Positions 7,911 to 8,946 of a stretch of DNA of 8,946 bases are shown one piece after another (position 1 is the first letter of the stretch; every line of letters starts with the position of its first letter). The position numbers and the translations under genes are program-made. This DNA comes from Halomonas sp. (GTDB lineage: Bacteria; Pseudomonadota; Gammaproteobacteria; Pseudomonadales; Oleiphilaceae), in the NCBI GenBank assembly GCA_007135745.1, contig SLIH01000150.1, positions 1-8,946 on the forward strand, given 5' to 3'. The notes under the pieces were generated by a model. The model had not been told where the DNA came from and did not search any database. It saw only the letters and a list, made by a program, of their open reading frames with translations.

Positions 7911-8579
7911 CTACCAGCTGCAGGCCTGGCGCAGGGGCACCATCGCCTGCTCCAGCTCATCAAGTTCAAACACCAGCCCATCAAGCACCCGCTCCTGGCT
8001 CACCAGGCGGACCTGATCGCTGCCAAACCACTCGCGCAGGGTGCGAATGGCCGGAAGGCCGCGACCGGCCTGAACCAGCCAGCCTTCGTTACGAACGCGC
8101 CAGCGCTCCGCACGGCGATCACCGCCATTGACCAGGGTCAGACCAATGGGGCCCTGTTCCAGGGGCTGCGACATCGCCACTTCCAGGCGTGTGATCCGGT
8201 CCTGGCAGCTGATGGCCAGCACCGACCCTCGGCTGCCACGCACTGGCCGGGTCAACAGCACCTGCTCCGGTTCGCCGTTGGCATCCAGACGCTTGTCCAT
8301 CAGAAAGGCCGGGCTGTCCCCGTCGCGACTGCGTTCCTGCCGCATCAGGCGCTCCCAATACTCGGGTGGCGCCTCCAGGGGCATTTCCACAACCGCTTCT
8401 GTCTCGGCGTCCGGGGTGTTGAACAACTTGTCAAAACAGGCAAGCCGCGCCGCCCGGGCACTGATCTCCCGGCACTCCCCGGCCTGCAGCAACCGCTCAT
8501 CAACGTCCGCCTCCTCGGCGGAAGCCGTTGCAAACAGGACCAGACCCAAAAAGCCAACCAACCCATGACGTCCTTTCAT
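7911..8579 (-). CDS. vasI: T6SS-associated periplasmic protein, VasI/TagO family
   Basis: The product has 222 residues with a clear signal peptide (1-21, cleavage after ATASA), so it is expected in the periplasm. After it comes ECREISARAARLACFDKLF (35-53), which matches the hallmark of this family: a cysteine, then a second cysteine followed by an aromatic residue and Asp (C36 and C48-F-D50). A later AISCQDRITRLEVAM segment also fits. The family (VCA0118 in V. cholerae) is found in T6SS clusters; its biochemical role is not well defined. Position supports the call: it lies between the VasH-type regulator and tssA, as in V. cholerae. The start is four bases after the regulator's stop, with only a weak GGGGTAA upstream, so it probably relies on coupled translation. 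Confidence 0.85.
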   Translation of the reverse strand: MKGRHGLVGFLGLVLFATASAEEADVDERLLQAGECREISARAARLACFDKLFNTPDAETEAVVEMPLEAPPEYWERLMRQERSRDGDSPAFLMDKRLDANGEPEQVLLTRPVRGSRGSVLAISCQDRITRLEVAMSQPLEQGPIGLTLVNGGDRRAERWRVRNEGWLVQAGRGLPAIRTLREWFGSDQVRLVSQERVLDGLVFELDELEQAMVPLRQACSW

Positions 8580-8583
8580 GCGC

Positions 8584-8946
8584 TTACCCCGGTACGTTCA
8601 GCTTGAGGCACTTGTGCGCCAGGGTGCGCTTGGGCACACCCAGGCTGGCCGCCGCCCGTGCCCGATTGCCATCGAATTGACGCAGCCGGGCTTCGATCAC
8701 CCGAGCCTCAAACGCCTGGGTCGCGGCGCGCAGGTCGTGTATCTCGTGAGTCGCCAGGCTGGTGGCCCCCGCACCTTCTTCCGGCGGCTGCTCCCGGGCT
8801 TCCACATCCGTCATCCAGGACAGCGGCAGGTTCTCCACCTGAATGTCGCCATCGAGCTCGGACTGTACGCAGGCAAATTCCAGCAGGTTGCGCAGCTCGC
8901 GCACATTGCCCGGAAAGTGATAGCGGGCAAGCCGACGAAGCGCCGC
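8584..8946 (-). CDS. vasH: Sigma-54-dependent activator, VasH-like, C-terminal part only
   Basis: Only the last 120 residues are in the window; the gene continues past the right edge. The first visible residues run through YHFPGNVRELRNLLEFA, the conserved end of the AAA+ domain of bacterial enhancer-binding proteins that drive open-complex formation by sigma-54 RNA polymerase. After a variable linker, the last 40 or so residues (FEARVIEARLRQFDGN, then RARAAASLGVPKRTLAHK) form a Fis-type helix-turn-helix for DNA binding. The stop TAA is at 8586-8584, four bases before vasI. Because it heads a VasI-TssA-TssM series, it most probably corresponds to VasH, the T6SS activator of V. cholerae. The N-terminal sensory domain is not visible, so assignment to VasH rests on context as well as sequence. 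Confidence 0.9.
   Translation of the reverse strand, partial: AALRRLARYHFPGNVRELRNLLEFACVQSELDGDIQVENLPLSWMTDVEAREQPPEEGAGATSLATHEIHDLRAATQAFEARVIEARLRQFDGNRARAAASLGVPKRTLAHKCLKLNVPG

Noticed and set aside
1..8946. tRNA, rRNA, CRISPR, insertion sequence, toxin-antitoxin or phage genes
   Set aside because: I saw no repeats with regular spacing, transposase motifs, terminal inverted repeats or RNA gene signatures; almost all of the window is filled by the six minus-strand genes.

Overview
The window reads as a chromosomal segment of a GC-rich gammaproteobacterium. The protein families and the gene order match the second half of a Vibrio cholerae-type (VasH-VasI-VasJ-VasK) type VI secretion (T6SS) cluster. 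A marine or halophilic genus would fit, but the genus cannot be fixed from this sequence alone. Every gene I can support lies on the minus strand, so transcription runs from high to low coordinates.

Right to left the layout is as follows. (1) 8946-8584 holds the last 120 residues of a sigma-54 activator of the VasH type, cut by the window edge. (2) 8579-7911 is a periplasmic VasI/TagO-family T6SS accessory protein. (3) 7899-6457 is TssA with a VasJ-type C-terminus. (4) 6414-2851 is TssM (IcmF/VasK), the large inner-membrane component. (5) 2813-2526 is a 95-residue stand-alone PAAR spike-tip protein. (6) 2385-1 is a long sensor protein with a 7TMR-DISM module, a degenerate GGDEF domain and an apparently intact EAL domain. 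It is open from its start codon to the left edge of the window and has no stop inside it.

Genes 1 to 5 are separated by only 4, 11, 42 and 37 bases and very probably form one operon: regulator, accessory protein, cap/baseplate factor, membrane anchor and spike tip. VasH would switch on sigma-54 promoters of the Hcp/effector genes, TssA would help sheath assembly, TssM would anchor the apparatus across the envelope, and PAAR would cap the VgrG spike. A 140-base gap containing an inverted repeat separates the PAAR gene from the cyclic-di-GMP protein, which has the same orientation. That gene may be an unrelated neighbour marking the edge of the T6SS cluster, or it may couple second-messenger signalling to it.

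I did not find a clearly undescribed system. The points most worth a second look are the c-di-GMP sensor beside the T6SS operon, its lost GGDEF motif, and the cargo-free PAAR gene directly behind tssM. No tRNA, rRNA, CRISPR array, insertion sequence or attachment site is visible. The only gap of note is 2386-2525.
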